From NCBI RefSeq assembly GCF_014284235.1, contig NZ_JACOGD010000001.1:310001-374000 (forward strand): DNA of 64,000 bases, read 5' to 3'. This DNA comes from Cognatundibacterium curvum. GTDB taxonomy: Bacteria; Pseudomonadota; Gammaproteobacteria; Burkholderiales; Burkholderiaceae_D. Positions 8,893 through 19,117 of the stretch are shown here, piece by piece. The stretch's first letter is position 1; each line of letters begins with the position of its first letter. The notes under the pieces were generated by a model. It ran no database searches. It was given only the letters and a program-made list of their open reading frames with translations, and was not told the origin of the DNA. A program made the position numbers and the translations under genes.

Positions 8893-9264
8893 TCAGCTTT
8901 TCACCAGCAGTGCCACGCCGATGATAATGATGCCGATGGCCAGCATACGCTGCAGGGACATCACTTCACCAAGAAAATACCAGGCACCGATGGCGTTCAC
9001 GATATAGCCTATGGACAGTAAAGGGTAGGCGATAGTCACATCGACGCGGGACAAGCCAATAATCCACACCACCACGGAAATGACGTAGCAACTCAGACCG
9101 CCTATGATCGGTAACTGAGTCGCCAGTTGCAGGCCGGTAGACAACCAGTTTTCTGCATTCAGATGGATAGCACCCACTGCATTGGTGCCTTTTTTTAGTA
9201 ATAACTGAGCGACCGCATTGAGCAGAATGCCGGTCAGGATAAAGCCGAAAGTTTGGATATTCAT
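8893..9264 (-). CDS. Small EamA/SMR-type membrane protein, ArnE/ArnF-like flippase candidate
   Basis: A 123-residue protein with four predicted membrane helices (residues about 5-22, 47-66, 73-92, 101-120). In enterobacteria a heterodimer of ArnE and ArnF flips undecaprenyl-phosphate-Ara4N across the inner membrane. Only one such gene is present here, between arnT and arnB, so the flippase may be a homodimer. The position supports the role; the sequence alone only supports a small drug/metabolite transporter fold. Confidence 0.75.
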   Translation of the reverse strand: MNIQTFGFILTGILLNAVAQLLLKKGTNAVGAIHLNAENWLSTGLQLATQLPIIGGLSCYVISVVVWIIGLSRVDVTIAYPLLSIGYIVNAIGAWYFLGEVMSLQRMLAIGIIIIGVALLVKS

Positions 9265-9289
9265 TATTTAGTTTGGTCGATATTGAGTC

Positions 9290-10996
9290 TTATTTCGCAA
9301 GCGGAACTGCCACGATAATACGTTTAGGATCCTGAGCGATGACGCGCATAGCGACACCAGCTTTGTTCAGGTCGTCATACACATCATCACGCATGATGGC
9401 GACCGCAGGTTCGCCCGCTTGCTGATGGGCCTGCCATTTTGCGACAAAATCTTCGCGCTTTGGTATCCACAATTCAGGCTGCTGTTGTAAGCCGAATTGC
9501 ATCTCGTCCGGGAATTCAACCAAAATCACTGTGCGTTGCAAATAGAAGGGTAAGGCTTGTTCATAGCGACCGACCGCATAAATCGGCGTTGTGGCGCTGA
9601 CTAATTCTTTTTGTATCGCCGGGATGTGCGCGCTGCCTGCGATATACCGTCCCCAAGGCTCGTGACCCAGGAAAGCGATCTGGCCGAGCAGATAGCCGGA
9701 CGTCGCCAGCACGATAATGGCCCAGTCTTTGCCGTTGCCAGGCTTACGCGCCAGCAGCCAGCTCACAGCACCGCCCAGCAAGGCCAGTGCAGCGACGACA
9801 TACAGCCAGTTGGCATAAGCAGCACTTAAAGCCTGTTCCAGCGCCGGTTTATTTTTACTGATGTCGATTGCTTTGCCTACGCCCAGCAATCCGCCCAGTC
9901 CTAACAACACCATTAAGATGGCAGCCACTTGCAGGCTGCGGCTGCCACTTTGCTCAAGCTGCACTGCTATCAGCAGGGCGAGAGCAGGGAAGATAGGCAG
10001 GATATAGCCTGGTAATTTGGAACCGGAAATACTGAAAAAGAAAAAGAAGAACACTGCCCAGATCAATAGCATCAGCGAAGGTTGAAAGCGTGTTGGCGTT
10101 TTTTTCATCCCGCTCAGCAAGCCTTGTATCAGTGCGCCCAGCCAAGGAATGATGCCCAGTGCCAGCAAAGGGAAAAAGTAATGCCAGGCGCCGCCGCGCT
10201 TATGCACGCCGCTGGTGAAACGGTCAAAGTGCTCGTGGATGAAGAAAAAGTGCGGATGCTCAGGATTTTTCAGCGCAATCAATATGAACCAGGGCGCAGT
10301 GATGGCGAAAAACAGCAGCAGTCCTTTGCCAAAATGCAGCCGTGTCCACAAACGCCAGTCACGGGTAATCAAGGTGTATAGGATCAATACCGTGCCCGGC
10401 AACACAAAACCTATCAGGCCTTTAGACATGGTTGCCAGCGCCATACCGGCCCAGCAAATCAGCATCGCATTTCTTTGTTCAGTCGCGCTGACGCCGTCAC
10501 GTTGCCCCAGCAGCAGACCGCACATGGTCAGTGTCATCATGCCCGACAAGCCCATGTCCAGCGAATTCACATGCCCCATGCCGGCCCAGTAAAAGCTGGA
10601 GCCCAGCACCAGAGCGGCAATCACACCAACCCGGGCAGAATATACGCGCTTGCCGGTCAGCCAGACTGCAGCCACACCGATCAAACCGCACAATCCGGTC
10701 CACAGGCGCGCCTGCCAGTCACCCAGGCCAAACAACGCAAAGCTGATTGCATTCATCCAGTTTTGCAGCGGTGGTTTTTCGAAATATTTAATGCCATTCA
10801 GGCGCAGCGTGATCCAGTCTCCGCTGGCCAGCATCTCCCGTCCCATTTCGGCATAGCGACCTTCATCAGTAGGCACTAAGGTACGGGCACCCAGCATATA
10901 GAACCAGATGATCAAAAAACTGATGGCTAAGGCCCATAGCGTACGCGTTGATTCCAATGGTGATTTGTGCCGTGACTTAAGCGTTGTGTGACTCAT
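9290..10996 (-). CDS. arnT: Lipid A aminoarabinose transferase ArnT (GT83/PMT-like)
   Basis: A 568-residue integral membrane glycosyltransferase. An N-terminal helix is followed by RTLVPTDEGRYAEMGREML, with the acidic DE pair typical of PMT/ArnT enzymes, and then about a dozen membrane segments and a C-terminal periplasmic domain. It moves Ara4N from the lipid carrier to lipid A phosphates, lowering the negative charge and conferring polymyxin resistance in known systems. It overlaps the start side of the upstream Mth938-like gene by 4 bp. Confidence 0.88.
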   Translation of the reverse strand: MSHTTLKSRHKSPLESTRTLWALAISFLIIWFYMLGARTLVPTDEGRYAEMGREMLASGDWITLRLNGIKYFEKPPLQNWMNAISFALFGLGDWQARLWTGLCGLIGVAAVWLTGKRVYSARVGVIAALVLGSSFYWAGMGHVNSLDMGLSGMMTLTMCGLLLGQRDGVSATEQRNAMLICWAGMALATMSKGLIGFVLPGTVLILYTLITRDWRLWTRLHFGKGLLLFFAITAPWFILIALKNPEHPHFFFIHEHFDRFTSGVHKRGGAWHYFFPLLALGIIPWLGALIQGLLSGMKKTPTRFQPSLMLLIWAVFFFFFFSISGSKLPGYILPIFPALALLIAVQLEQSGSRSLQVAAILMVLLGLGGLLGVGKAIDISKNKPALEQALSAAYANWLYVVAALALLGGAVSWLLARKPGNGKDWAIIVLATSGYLLGQIAFLGHEPWGRYIAGSAHIPAIQKELVSATTPIYAVGRYEQALPFYLQRTVILVEFPDEMQFGLQQQPELWIPKREDFVAKWQAHQQAGEPAVAIMRDDVYDDLNKAGVAMRVIAQDPKRIIVAVPLAK

Positions 10997-11370
10997 GCCT
11001 GCTCCATAATCAGCGCCAGTGCCACTTTGCGGCCTTCTGCCATCAGAATATTATAGGTGCGGCAGGCTGCCTGACTATCCATGCTCTCTACGCCTATACG
11101 TTTAGCGGTAAGCGCCTGTATAAGACGCGGATGGACAAACTGCTGTTTTGCACCGGTACCGAGGATGACCACATCTGGCTGGTGTGCCAACACCTGTTCA
11201 AAACTGGCCTCAGTTAACTCTGCAAAGCGATTGACCGGCCAACTGACGGGTTTAATTTCCGGCAGCACGATCAGGCTGTGTTGGTAGACGATAGCGTTAA
11301 TTTCAACACTGTCCGTTTCGTACCCGGTAATGGTCTGGTACTGTTGTGTAGGCGTTGTGTGCAGCTTCAT
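10993..11370 (-). CDS. Mth938/DUF498-like protein
   Basis: A 125-residue protein of the Mth938 (NDUFAF3-like) family; the ATG at 11370 begins the homologous part, whereas an upstream extension to 11535 has no family similarity. A conserved stretch VVILGTGAKQQFVHPRLI is visible. The family has no enzymatic role established in bacteria. It overlaps arnT by 4 bp and may simply share its promoter. Confidence 0.82.
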   Translation of the reverse strand: MKLHTTPTQQYQTITGYETDSVEINAIVYQHSLIVLPEIKPVSWPVNRFAELTEASFEQVLAHQPDVVILGTGAKQQFVHPRLIQALTAKRIGVESMDSQAACRTYNILMAEGRKVALALIMEQA

Positions 11371-11828
11371 AGTGTTGCGGTATTCCAGCTTAGTTGACCG
11401 GTTGTTCCGGAAAGTGCGGCATTGTAACTTTTTTTCAGCCCAACGAAAGCGGCATTCATCATGCGAATCGTTTCCGCTTTCCTGATGCACGGACTTATTG
11501 CAAACAGGCATGGCGGGCGTTAACAGAAAAAGCAAACGATTTCCTAGGTAAAAACGACATAAGCTTATATGGATTTGGAATTAAATTCGGTGAAAATGCA
11601 ATTTAAGTTTATCTAAATGCAGAAAACGAATTGATTTAAGTGCTTACCTTGGGCAAAATGCATCGTTCGGCAGTGCAGCAAATTCGCTTGATCCTTGCGG
11701 CCACAGACAGTGTTTGCGTCGTGGTGTCATCTTGGTGGCGGCAGCTAAGCTTGCACGCAATACTCGTATTGAATCTCGTGTTGCGTCTCTGGTGGAGATA
11801 GTCAACTGAAAGTTAAAAGGAATTCTGA
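11371..11828. other. 458-bp intergenic region, divergent promoters
   Basis: Lies between the divergently read arn/Mth938 operon and alaA, so it should hold both promoters. A 47-codon frame from the ATG at 11659 (hydrophobic, Trp-rich end) has no recognisable relatives and is not called. No clear regulator box or RNA gene was recognised. Confidence 0.4.
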
Positions 11829-13058
11829 GTGCGTCCTATTCAAAAATCACAAAAATTAGCCGATGTCTGTTACGACATACGCGGACCAGTTCTGGAAAAA
11901 GCCAAACAAATGGAAGATGAAGGGCATAAGATCATTAAGCTCAACATCGGCAATCTGGCGGTCTTTAACTTTGATCCGCCAGATGAAATCGTGCAGGACA
12001 TGATACGGAATATGCACGGCGCTGCGGGCTACACGGATTCCAAGGGCATGTTTGCGCCGCGTAAAGCAATCATGCATTACACCCAGCAAAAGCATATCCA
12101 TGGCGTGACGATAGAAGATGTGTATATCGGCAATGGCGCGTCTGAGCTGATCGTGATGGGCATGAATGCCTTACTCAATAGCGGCGATGAAGTGCTGGTG
12201 CCTGCGCCTGATTATCCATTGTGGACTGCAGCCGTCAGCCTGTCTGGCGGTAAGCCTGTGCACTATGTGTGTGATGAAAGTGCAGACTGGATGCCGGACA
12301 TCGACGACATCAAGAAAAAAATCACACCGAATACCAAGGCTATCGTCGTCATCAACCCCAATAATCCTACCGGTGCGCTGTATCCGGTCGAGGTGCTGCA
12401 GCAAATCGTCGACGTCGCACGTGAACATCAGCTGATCGTGTTTGCTGACGAGATTTACGATAAGACCTTGTATGACGGCGAAGTACATACCTCGATCGCC
12501 TCGCTGGCGGACGATGTCTTATTCCTGACCCTGAACGGCCTGTCTAAGAACTACCGCTCCTGCGGTTATCGTGCTGGCTGGATGGTGGTGTCCGGTGAAA
12601 AGCGTCACGCCAAGGATTACATCGAAGGTTTGAATATGCTGGCTTCCATGCGGCTGTGCGCTAATGCGCCCGGTCAGTTTGCGATTCAGACAGCATTAGG
12701 TGGCTACCAGAGTATCGATGACCTGGTGGGCCCCGGAGGTCGTTTGCTCAAGCAGCGCGATCTAGCCCATAAACTGCTGACGGAAATACCCGGCGTAAGC
12801 TGTGTAAAACCGAAAGCAGCTTTGTATATGTTTCCGAAACTGGACCCCGAGATTTACCCGATCAAGGATGACCAGGAATTCATACACGAATTGCTGACTG
12901 AGCAGCGCGTGTTGTTAGTGCAGGGCACAGGTTTTAACTGGATCAAACCGGATCATTTCCGGGTTGTGTTCCTGCCAAATACGGATGATTTAACTGAGGC
13001 GTTCGGCAGAATTTCTCTTTTCCTCGAATCTTACCGAAAACGTCACGGTACTTATTAA
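11829..13058 (+). CDS. alaA: Pyruvate-glutamate aminotransferase AlaA-like
   Basis: A 409-residue class I PLP aminotransferase starting at GTG after the ribosome site AAAAGGAA. Features include GAAGYTDSKGMFAPRKAI, the NPNNPTG motif, and the PLP lysine in NGLSKNYRSCGYRAGW. AlaA converts pyruvate and glutamate to alanine. It is followed 22 bp later by hom, the arrangement common in Burkholderiales, where the two are co-transcribed. Confidence 0.88.
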   Translation: MRPIQKSQKLADVCYDIRGPVLEKAKQMEDEGHKIIKLNIGNLAVFNFDPPDEIVQDMIRNMHGAAGYTDSKGMFAPRKAIMHYTQQKHIHGVTIEDVYIGNGASELIVMGMNALLNSGDEVLVPAPDYPLWTAAVSLSGGKPVHYVCDESADWMPDIDDIKKKITPNTKAIVVINPNNPTGALYPVEVLQQIVDVAREHQLIVFADEIYDKTLYDGEVHTSIASLADDVLFLTLNGLSKNYRSCGYRAGWMVVSGEKRHAKDYIEGLNMLASMRLCANAPGQFAIQTALGGYQSIDDLVGPGGRLLKQRDLAHKLLTEIPGVSCVKPKAALYMFPKLDPEIYPIKDDQEFIHELLTEQRVLLVQGTGFNWIKPDHFRVVFLPNTDDLTEAFGRISLFLESYRKRHGTY

Positions 13059-13079
13059 TTTTTTTTAGTCAGAGCTCAT

Positions 13080-14390
13080 ATGAAACCCATCAAAGTTGGT
13101 CTGTTAGGTATAGGAACCGTTGGTTCCGGCACATTCAATGTCTTAAAGCGCAATCAGCAGGAAATTATGCGTCGCGCTGGCCGTTCGATTGAAATTACCA
13201 TGATTGCAGACCTCAACACTGAGCGGGCACGTGAGCTGGCTGGCGACAGTTGTGAAGTGGTGAATGACGGCAATCTGGTGGTCACGCATCCTGATATCGA
13301 TATCGTGATCGAGCTGATAGGTGGCTATGGCATTGCCAAGGATCTGGTGTTAAAGGCCATCGCAAATGGCAAGCATGTGGTGACCGCCAATAAAGCCTTG
13401 CTGGCTACCCACGGCAATGAGATTTTTAAAGCCGCGCAAGAAAAAGGTGTGATGGTGGCCTTTGAAGCAGCTGTCGCTGGGGGCATCCCTATCATTAAGG
13501 CACTGCGTGAAGGCCTGACCGCCAACCGCATCGAATGGATAGCTGGCATCATCAATGGCACTACCAATTTCATTTTGTCTGAGATGCGTGATAAAGGGCT
13601 GGATTTCGCGACTGTGCTCAAGCAGGCCCAGGCTTTAGGATATGCCGAAGCAGATCCGACTTTCGATATTGAAGGTGTAGATGCAGCGCATAAAGCCACC
13701 ATCATGGCTTCGATTGCGTATGGCATACCGATGCAGTTCGATAAGGCCTATGTGGAAGGCATCACCAAACTGGAAGCCAGCGATATCCGCTATGCTGAAG
13801 AATTAGGCTATCGCATCAAGCTGCTGGGTATTACCAAACGCACACCGGATGGCATAGAATTGCGCGTTCATCCTACCCTGATCCCGGAAAAACGCCTGAT
13901 CGCCAATGTAGAAGGCGCGATGAATGCGGTACTGGTACAAGGTGATGCGGTCGGCGCGACACTGTATTACGGTAAAGGCGCAGGCTCTGAGCCAACCGCA
14001 TCAGCCGTGATTGCTGATCTGGTCGACATTACGCGTCTGGCGACGGCTGATCCGGAACACCGTGTGCCGCATCTGGCTTTCCAGCCCGACGCGCTGAGCA
14101 ATCTGCCTATTCTGCCTATGTCAGAAATCGTGACCAGCTACTACCTGCGTATGCATGTGGAAGATCGTCCTGGTGTATTGGCTGATGTAACGCGCATATT
14201 GGCTGATTTGACGATCTCTATTGATGCGATGCTACAGAAGGAGCCAGGCGATGGTGAAACCCGTACTGACATCATCATCCTCACGCATCAGACGAAAGAA
14301 AAAAATATCGTCGCTGCGATAGAGAAAATCGAGCAGTTGCAAACTGTGTTCGGTGCAGTCACTAAGTTACGCCTGGAAGAGTTGAGCTGA
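13080..14390 (+). CDS. hom: Homoserine dehydrogenase
   Basis: A 436-residue enzyme that reduces aspartate semialdehyde to homoserine for threonine and methionine synthesis. The Rossmann motif GLLGIGTVGSGTF, the catalytic-domain motif GIINGTTNFIL and a C-terminal ACT domain (from about residue 355, VEDRPGVLADVTRIL) are in order. The ACT domain allows feedback by threonine. The threonine synthase gene that often follows is absent; a terminator and a transporter come instead. Confidence 0.95.
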   Translation: MKPIKVGLLGIGTVGSGTFNVLKRNQQEIMRRAGRSIEITMIADLNTERARELAGDSCEVVNDGNLVVTHPDIDIVIELIGGYGIAKDLVLKAIANGKHVVTANKALLATHGNEIFKAAQEKGVMVAFEAAVAGGIPIIKALREGLTANRIEWIAGIINGTTNFILSEMRDKGLDFATVLKQAQALGYAEADPTFDIEGVDAAHKATIMASIAYGIPMQFDKAYVEGITKLEASDIRYAEELGYRIKLLGITKRTPDGIELRVHPTLIPEKRLIANVEGAMNAVLVQGDAVGATLYYGKGAGSEPTASAVIADLVDITRLATADPEHRVPHLAFQPDALSNLPILPMSEIVTSYYLRMHVEDRPGVLADVTRILADLTISIDAMLQKEPGDGETRTDIIILTHQTKEKNIVAAIEKIEQLQTVFGAVTKLRLEELS

Positions 14391-14421
14391 GTCCAGCTGC
14401 CGCTCCGTGGCAGCTTCTGAC

Positions 14422-14460
14422 AAAAAAACGCGCCCATGGCATCATGGACGCGTTTTTTTA
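14422..14460 (+). terminator. Rho-independent terminator after hom
   Basis: A run of A, then stem acgcg..catg / catg..cgcgt and seven T residues. A smaller hairpin agctgcc/ggcagct (14395-14415) precedes it. It ends the alaA-hom unit. Confidence 0.85.
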
Positions 14461-14472
14461 TTTCTTCCACTC

Positions 14473-15753
14473 ATGAGCCAATTACCCAACTGTGATGTAG
14501 CTGTGCTGAGCCGCTGGCAAATTCTGGCCTATGCCTTGTTTGCGTATCCGCTCGCCATCCTGGCCTTGCCAGTGTATGTCTATCTGCCGCAGTTTTACTC
14601 AGAACAGTTTGGCCTGAGTCTGTCGCTGATAGGCAGTATCTTGCTGGTATCACGTATGCTGGATGCTTTTTTTGATACGCTGGCCGGACAGTATATCGAT
14701 CGCTATTCACCACAAGTTGGATTCCGCCGCTTTTTACTGCTTGCAGTGCCAGCTTTGCTCACAGGTTTTCATGCCTTATTCCATCCACCAACCTGGTCTG
14801 GCACGGCTTTACTGAGCTGGCTATGTGGCTCACTCTTGCTGGTGTACGCTGGATTTAGTCTGGCCAGCATCGCTTATCAAAGCTGGGGCGCAACGCTGAG
14901 TGCTGATCCGGCATGGCGTACCAGACTCACCGCAAGCAGAGAGTTTGTTGGTTTGCTGGGGGTCATTTCGGCCGCCTTATTCGTACAGTTTGCACCGGTT
15001 CAGCATCTGTCCTGGCTGCTGCTGATCAGCAGCGCGATCGCGCTCAGCAGTCTGTTGCGCTGGACCCCGGATCGCCGTCAGTCATCAACACCCGCTGCAG
15101 CCAGGAACAATGCGCTGTCTTTGCGCCAGCTATTTGCCGGGCGCGACTTCCGCAAACTGTTTTTGGTCTTTGTACTCAATGGGATAGCCGCAGCAATTCC
15201 GGCCACCTTATTTCTGTTTTTCGTGAAAGATAAATTAAGGCTGGAACAAAGCGCAGGGCTGTTATTGCTGGCCTATTTCTTAAGTGCTGCTATTTCTATG
15301 CCCGTCTGGAGCTGGCTGGCCGCGCGTATCCATGAGAGCCGCGCCTGGGCGCTGGCCATGCTGCTTGCGATCAGCAGCTTTGTCTGGGCTACGCTATTGT
15401 CTGCGGGCGATCTGACTGCATTTGCAGTGATTTGTGTGCTGTCCGGTTTCGCACTTGGCGCAGATCTGGCATTGCCACCAGCCTTGCTTGCGGGTGTGAT
15501 ACAGGCAGCCGGACATCATGATCAATACGAGGGCAGCTATTTCGGTGTCTGGAACTGGGCAAACAAAATGAATCTGGCACTGGCGGCAGGCTTGGTTTTG
15601 CCCGCGCTGGAATGGTCGGGTTATACACCGAATACAGTCTCAGGCAGCGTACAAGGTTTGAGTGCTTTGACGATTATGTATGCGGTCGTGCCGAGCATCC
15701 TGAAAGCAGCCGCACTGGCCGTACTGATGCGCGCAAAGCTGGATAAGGTTTAA
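14473..15753 (+). CDS. MFS transporter, GPH (sugar:cation symporter)-like
   Basis: A 426-residue membrane protein with about twelve predicted helices. The start is placed at 14473 because an earlier ATG at 14407 would place the hom terminator inside the coding sequence. The loop motif SRMLDAFFDTLAGQYIDRY between helices 2 and 3 is typical of MFS_2/GPH carriers. The substrate cannot be told. It is monocistronic and convergent with the NRDE gene. Confidence 0.8.
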   Translation: MSQLPNCDVAVLSRWQILAYALFAYPLAILALPVYVYLPQFYSEQFGLSLSLIGSILLVSRMLDAFFDTLAGQYIDRYSPQVGFRRFLLLAVPALLTGFHALFHPPTWSGTALLSWLCGSLLLVYAGFSLASIAYQSWGATLSADPAWRTRLTASREFVGLLGVISAALFVQFAPVQHLSWLLLISSAIALSSLLRWTPDRRQSSTPAAARNNALSLRQLFAGRDFRKLFLVFVLNGIAAAIPATLFLFFVKDKLRLEQSAGLLLLAYFLSAAISMPVWSWLAARIHESRAWALAMLLAISSFVWATLLSAGDLTAFAVICVLSGFALGADLALPPALLAGVIQAAGHHDQYEGSYFGVWNWANKMNLALAAGLVLPALEWSGYTPNTVSGSVQGLSALTIMYAVVPSILKAAALAVLMRAKLDKV

Positions 15754-15788
15754 GGCAAACACTTTAATCCAGCGCGAGAGATTCGCAC

Positions 15789-16535
15789 TCAGCGCAAAGT
15801 TTTTTCCATAAATTCTGTGCTGCCATCGTGGTGAATTCTGAGCAGGGTTGAAACCCGGGTGCCATAGTCTTGCGACACGATGCAGGGGGAGGACAACAGG
15901 CGCTCGCGTTCGAAAGAAATGCCAGTATCGGGTAAACGGCAATCCGGAGCCTGCGTGGTATTTGACAGCATTTCAAAAAATGCGTCTTGCGGTGCCAGCT
16001 GACAAATCAGGCTCGCGAATTCTGCCTTAGTGCGGACTACTTTATGCCAGCAAGTATCGAGTGCAGCATTCGACACGCCATAAATGCCCGGTGCTAAAGC
16101 AATGCCATTCTTGGCATTGTCGCGGTGACGATTGGAATACCAGATCATGTCCTGACCATCATTGACCAATAGATTGTAGCCATTGTATTCATCATCAAAG
16201 GCCGCAATCTGACGCACGTATTCAGCCGCAGAGATGTCATTTTCGAGGAAGCGGCTGACCAGTTCTCCGCGGCTGCGTGCCGATTCTTTCGATTCAGAAG
16301 GCGCACGCACATTGGTTACGGCGGCAAACTTAGTCGCCTGCAGCGCATCCTGACTCAGGCTGCGTATGCCCAGCCAAGTGCCATGAGACTGTAAATCGCG
16401 ACCAGCGAAAATACCCGGTTTATCTTGCCAGTGATGCGCCTCACTGGCGGCGCGGGCGTAATACTCATCGCGGTTGGCCGCAACAACCAGCGGTGTATCG
16501 GGGAGTAACTTCCAGGCAAAAACAATCAGGCACAT
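15789..16535 (-). CDS. NRDE-family protein (TANGO2-like)
   Basis: A 248-residue protein beginning MCLIVFAWK with the signature AANRDEYYAR near residue 20, the hallmark of the NRDE/TANGO2 family. The N-terminal Cys2 suggests an Ntn-hydrolase-like fold after removal of Met. Bacterial function is not established. It overlaps the DUF4936 gene by 10 bp, so the two and probably ygfZ are co-transcribed. Confidence 0.87.
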   Translation of the reverse strand: MCLIVFAWKLLPDTPLVVAANRDEYYARAASEAHHWQDKPGIFAGRDLQSHGTWLGIRSLSQDALQATKFAAVTNVRAPSESKESARSRGELVSRFLENDISAAEYVRQIAAFDDEYNGYNLLVNDGQDMIWYSNRHRDNAKNGIALAPGIYGVSNAALDTCWHKVVRTKAEFASLICQLAPQDAFFEMLSNTTQAPDCRLPDTGISFERERLLSSPCIVSQDYGTRVSTLLRIHHDGSTEFMEKTLR

Positions 16536-16825
16536 ACCACTACATCCACAAAATATTCAGCGTGACGCTCAGCATACTGCAACTCAGGAAAATCCACATG
16601 TTGCAATGCGGAGCGCAATTGCGCTTCAAAGTTGTCCGGCACCTCACGGTAAATTTCCATCCAGGTGATCAGTCCCTGCTTTAAATCGGGGCGGCGCTGC
16701 AATGCCATTCCTGTTTGCTGCAGTTCAGGAGACAGTGCGCGCAGACGCTGCTGCAGCAGCGCGACTTCCGCAATGACTGCAACGGCCTTTGCGTCCGGCA
16801 TCTTAAAGTAAATATAGCAATCCAT
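16526..16825 (-). CDS. DUF4936 family protein
   Basis: A 99-residue soluble protein starting MDCYIYFKMPDA; the internal WMEIYREVPDNFE stretch fits DUF4936, a small betaproteobacterial family next to ygfZ. No catalytic motif is seen. The start at 16825 fits the family better than the upstream in-frame start at 16891. Confidence 0.72.
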   Translation of the reverse strand: MDCYIYFKMPDAKAVAVIAEVALLQQRLRALSPELQQTGMALQRRPDLKQGLITWMEIYREVPDNFEAQLRSALQHVDFPELQYAERHAEYFVDVVVCA

Positions 16826-16868
16826 ACTGATCTCTCGCTTTGCCCTGAAGTTCAGCGCATCATTAAGC

Positions 16869-17906
16869 TCAATCGCGCGTAACATCCACAATCGCGTAGG
16901 GCAGAGGCATCAGACTGATGACTGGGCCATCTGGGCTGCCTGCATGCAGTATGCCTGCTTCCTGATCAGCCAGCGTGGACTCGAATAAAATCAGACTGCT
17001 ATCAGCGCCCGCATTTTCCGCGTTCACGATGGTGCCGCAGGCTTGCTCAGGGTGGTCTGCGTGATACACATCCATGCCAGCCGCCAGATCCGGCGTCGCT
17101 ACCTGTCCCAATGCCATACGACGTTTTAATTTGCCCAGATACTGGCTGCGCGCCACGATTTCCTGGCCCGGATAGCAGCCTTTTCTGAAATTCACACCGC
17201 CGACTAATTCGAAATTAATCATTTGCGGGACAAATTTTTCTTGTGTCGCCGCCTGTATATGCGGGATGCCAGCCAGGATATTACTCAGATACCAGTCACT
17301 CGAATTACAGACCGCCAATTGCGCTGATAACTCAGTCCAGGCCTGATCCGCCAGCGCGACCGGGCATATCCAGATCAGGCGCAGCAAACCTTGCACGCCG
17401 TCCTGTCGTATCAGAGTGCCAGCCGCATTGCTGCGCTGTTCACCATCTGCTGGCAACTCCGGAAACCAGCTTTGTACCGCTGCGTGTGCCTGAGCTCCGC
17501 CAAGGGCGATGCTGACATACTGCTCGTTACAGTCAGCCAGCTTGGCTTTTGCACGCAGTACAAACATTTGCAAACGCTTTTGGGTACTGGCCTGTAAGTC
17601 ACGCGCCATTTGCAGCATGATGCCTTGTTCGGTTTTCCAATACAAAACACTGGCCAGCATACGGCCCTTGGCTGTGCAATAGGCGGCGCGGCGCACGGCG
17701 TTTTGCGGCAAGCGCTCGACATCATTGCTGATCTGCCCGTGCAGAAAGCTGGCAGCATCGTCGCCGCTGATCAGTGTCAATCCCTGATCAGCCAGCAGGC
17801 TCACAAATCCTTGCTGAAATGCGGGCTGATTCCAGGCCGGTGGATAGCCATGAAGACGGTTTTCTGAAAATGTTAATTGGTGGCGGGCAGCGAATTCTTG
17901 CGACAT
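16869..17906 (-). CDS. ygfZ: Folate-binding protein YgfZ (iron-sulfur repair)
   Basis: A 345-residue GcvT-fold protein. The signature KGCYPGQEIVARSQYLGKLKRR sits near residues 235-260, including the conserved Cys that marks YgfZ. The family supports repair and maintenance of some Fe-S enzymes in a folate-dependent way. Translation is placed at 17906 (MSQEF); an upstream in-frame extension to 18134 overlaps the divergent mltG start and has no family similarity. Confidence 0.92.
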   Translation of the reverse strand: MSQEFAARHQLTFSENRLHGYPPAWNQPAFQQGFVSLLADQGLTLISGDDAASFLHGQISNDVERLPQNAVRRAAYCTAKGRMLASVLYWKTEQGIMLQMARDLQASTQKRLQMFVLRAKAKLADCNEQYVSIALGGAQAHAAVQSWFPELPADGEQRSNAAGTLIRQDGVQGLLRLIWICPVALADQAWTELSAQLAVCNSSDWYLSNILAGIPHIQAATQEKFVPQMINFELVGGVNFRKGCYPGQEIVARSQYLGKLKRRMALGQVATPDLAAGMDVYHADHPEQACGTIVNAENAGADSSLILFESTLADQEAGILHAGSPDGPVISLMPLPYAIVDVTRD

Positions 17907-18102
17907 AGTGAAGCGTAACCTTATAAAACAATTCGATATAGGGCGATATATATCATAATTGCTCAATTCGTGTATGACTGCGGGTTCTGCGCCCGCAGTG
18001 AAGCAATAAAATTTACAGCGATCCGCGCTCGATAAGCTCAACTTCGCAAGCGACATGCGGTAAACTACGCGCCTTACAAAATCCCGTTCTGCCACCCCCT
18101 GT

Positions 18103-19107
18103 TTGAGACTGATAAGACTGATGAGACTGATCAAAAACCTGATCGTGCTGTGTTTTTTAATCGCTGCCAGCGCAGCCGGCGGCTTCTATTACTGGTCTCA
18201 GCTGGCTATGGACATGGATAGCGCAAAAAAAGAATTCACGATACAACCCGGTAGCAGTGTGCGTGCTGCTGCACGTCAGATCGAGGCCGCAGGTGTGCCA
18301 GCGCCAGCATTGTTATTCGAGGCATTGGCACGTTGGTCAGGCAAAGCTAACCGGCTCAAGGCTGGCTCTTATGAAATTGAATCAGGCAGCACACCATTGG
18401 CACTGTTGGACAAGCTGGTACGCGGTGATTTTTCACAAGCGAGCGTGGCGATCATTGAAGGCTGGACTTTTGCTCAGATGCGCAAGCTGATTGATGCACA
18501 TCCCGGCCTGCGTCACGATACCAGCCAGTTAAGCGAAGCCGAACTGATTCGCAAAATCAATCCTGAACTCAGCTATGCCGAAGGCATGTTTTATCCGGAT
18601 ACCTATCTGTTTGCCAAAGGTAGCAGCGACTTACAGGTGTATCAGCAAGCCTATGCATTGCAAATGAAAAAACTGGATGAGGCCTGGCAGGCGCGCGCCA
18701 ATGGACTGCCTTATAAAAACAAGCAGGAAGCATTGATTATGGCTTCCATCATAGAAAAAGAAACCGGGCAACAAGCCGAGCGGCCCTTAATCGCTGCTGT
18801 GTTTGTCAATCGCCTTAAAACCGGCATGCTGTTACAGACAGATCCGACCGTGATCTACGGCATGGGCGCTAAGTATCAGGGTAAGATTTACAAAAAAGAT
18901 TTGTTGACTGACACTCCCTATAACACTTACACACGGCCAGGCTTGCCACCCAGTCCTATCGCTTTGCCGGGGCTGGCATCCATTACGGCAGCTTTAAACC
19001 CGGCCAGCAGCGATGCGCTGTATTTCGTGGCGCGCGGCGATGGAACCAGCCATTTCTCGACCAATCTGAGCGAACATAACCGCGCCGTGAATCAGTATCA
19101 ACGTTAA
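18103..19107 (+). CDS. mltG: Endolytic murein transglycosylase MltG
   Basis: A 334-residue YceG/MltG protein anchored by one N-terminal helix (residues about 9-28). The active-site region reads [16 protein letters not shown] near residue 225, followed by [11 protein letters not shown]. It cuts nascent glycan strands and terminates peptidoglycan chain growth. The start could be 18103 or the in-frame ATG at 18121, since the sequence ATGAGACTGAT is repeated. It leads the mltG-tmk-holB-pilZ operon. Confidence 0.93.
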   Translation: MRLIRLMRLIKNLIVLCFLIAASAAGGFYYWSQLAMDMDSAKKEFTIQPGSSVRAAARQIEAAGVPAPALLFEALARWSGKANRLKAGSYEIESGSTPLALLDKLVRGDFSQASVAIIEGWTFAQMRKLIDAHPGLRHDTSQLSEAELIRKINPELSYAEGMFYPDTYLFAKGSSDLQVYQQAYALQMKKLDEAWQARANGLPYKNKQEALIMASIIEKETGQQAERPLIAAVFVNRLKTGMLLQTDPTVIYGMGAKYQGKIYKKDLLTDTPYNTYTRPGLPPSPIALPGLASITAALNPASSDALYFVARGDGTSHFSTNLSEHNRAVNQYQR

Positions 19108-19117
19108 GGAATTAAGT

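Noticed and set aside
11659-11802. A 47-codon frame upstream of alaA
   Set aside because: No clear ribosome site and no family features; left as uncertain.
14407-14472. Extended N-terminus of the MFS transporter
   Set aside because: It would contain the hom terminator in its coding sequence; the ATG at 14473 begins the family-like part.
17907-18134. N-terminal extension of YgfZ
   Set aside because: It overlaps the divergent mltG start and shows no similarity to the family.
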